A stretch of DNA of 45,789 nucleotides, from the NCBI GenBank assembly GCA_026400275.1, contig JAPLPK010000189.1:1-45789 (forward strand), in the 5' to 3' direction. The notes under the pieces were generated by a model that was not told the origin of the DNA, did no database searches, and saw only the letters and a list, made by a program, of their open reading frames with translations. This DNA comes from Burkholderiales bacterium (GTDB taxonomy: Bacteria; Pseudomonadota; Gammaproteobacteria; Burkholderiales; Burkholderiaceae_C). Made by a program: the position numbers and the translations under genes. Below, one piece after another: positions 45,357-45,789 of this stretch (its first letter is position 1; each line of letters starts with the position of its first letter).

Positions 45357-45789
45357 AGGGTGTCCGAGTTTTTGTGTAAACGGGTCGGACTTCAGTGAGC
45401 GCAGATGCGTTCACCGAACTGAATGGTAAATCGGGTCAGGGCAGCCTTCCAATCCCGGATGGGCATGGTCCATTTCAGGCTGATGTTGCGCAGGGCCAGA
45501 TAGAACAGCTTGGTCAGCGCCTCATCACTGGGAAACGAGCCCCGATTCTTGGTCAGCTTGCGCAGCCCCATGTTGACCGACTCGATAGCGTTGGTCGTGT
45601 AGATGACCTTTCGGATGTCCGGTGGATAGTCAAAGAACGGCACCAGTCGGCACCAGTCGGCTCCAGTTGCGGCGCCAGGACTGGCCTATGGGCAGGTATT
45701 CGCTGTCCCACTTAGCCTCGAACTCCCCCAGGCGTAGCTCGGCCTCCTCGGCGGTGGTGGACGTGTAGATGCGCCGTAGGTCTGCCGCC
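45357..45789 (-). mobile_element. IS256-family insertion sequence, one end
   Basis: The terminal segment GGGTGTCCGAGTTTTTGTGT followed by AAACGG resembles IS256-group terminal inverted repeats. It lies 35 bases from the transposase stop. The other end is outside the window. It has inserted just inside the attC of cassette 4. Confidence 0.8.
45392..45789 (-). pseudogene. IS256-family (Mutator-type) transposase, C-terminal part, frameshifted
   Basis: The C-terminal part reads VIYTTNAIESVNMGLRKLTK, RGSFPSDEALTKLFYLALRN and KWTMPIRDWKAAL, a signature of Mutator-like transposases. Upstream, AADLRRIYTSTTAEEAE to WRRNWSRLVP is in another frame. The two join if one copy of a 10-bp tandem duplication (CACCAGTCGG, 45641-45650 and 45651-45660) is removed, giving the expected SRLVPFFDYPPDIRKV. 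Gene continues past the window end. Confidence 0.88.

Noticed and set aside
1-45789. CRISPR arrays, tRNA and rRNA genes
   Set aside because: No regularly spaced direct repeats, and no cloverleaf or ribosomal RNA sequence could be recognised by reading both strands; a tRNAscan run would be needed to exclude diverged cases.

Overview
The window is a GC-rich stretch of a betaproteobacterial chromosome, most likely Comamonadaceae (Rhodoferax/Polaromonas-like). This rests on the kinds of genes present (tripartite tricarboxylate uptake TctCBA with TctDE, phasin, AzoR, a type II QueF, a DinB with a long finger insertion) and on two families of dispersed palindromic repeats that I associate with that family. 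The genus assignment is inference.

Layout. Positions 1-1350 hold the 5' part of valS, which carries a frameshifting deletion. Next come a remnant of a short-chain dehydrogenase gene and a GAF-GGDEF diguanylate cyclase. A run of mainly housekeeping genes follows: yaaA, a 2OG-Fe(II) oxygenase, queF, a lipoprotein serine protease, uppP, a HAD phosphatase, an alpha/beta hydrolase, a solitary Anbu proteasome-like protease, mutS and hslR. From 14.3 to 19.5 kb lies the two-component system TctDE, divergent from the transporter operon tctCBA, closed by a perfect 19-bp hairpin. A patatin lipoprotein, a phasin with two PhaR-like operators, a histone-deacetylase-like hydrolase, and azoR divergent from a LysR gene follow. 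The 24.1-28.6 kb segment is one minus-strand sugar operon: fructose/ribose-type ABC transporter, FucU/RbsD mutarotase and ROK regulator. Then come a chemoreceptor, pncB, a hydroxyacid dehydrogenase, rmuC with an MFS gene, a LOG-family protein, dctA, an acyl-CoA synthetase, an exported truncated haemoglobin with a DUF3034 protein, and dinB.

The last 3.1 kb (about 42.69-45.79 kb) is the least ordinary part: a decayed chromosomal integron. A truncated and repeatedly frameshifted intI lies immediately upstream of dinB. It still has a canonical LexA box before its start. On the other side is an attI-type core site and a four-gene cassette array reading away from intI. Three complete attC sites can be read, and in each the left core (R'') is the exact complement of the first bases of its own cassette. 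The array contains a two-helix membrane protein, an unknown 126-aa protein, a VOC/glyoxalase-fold protein and a DUF6933-like protein. It is cut by an IS256-family element whose transposase carries an exact 10-bp tandem duplication that breaks its frame. The base composition of this part is visibly lower in GC than the rest.
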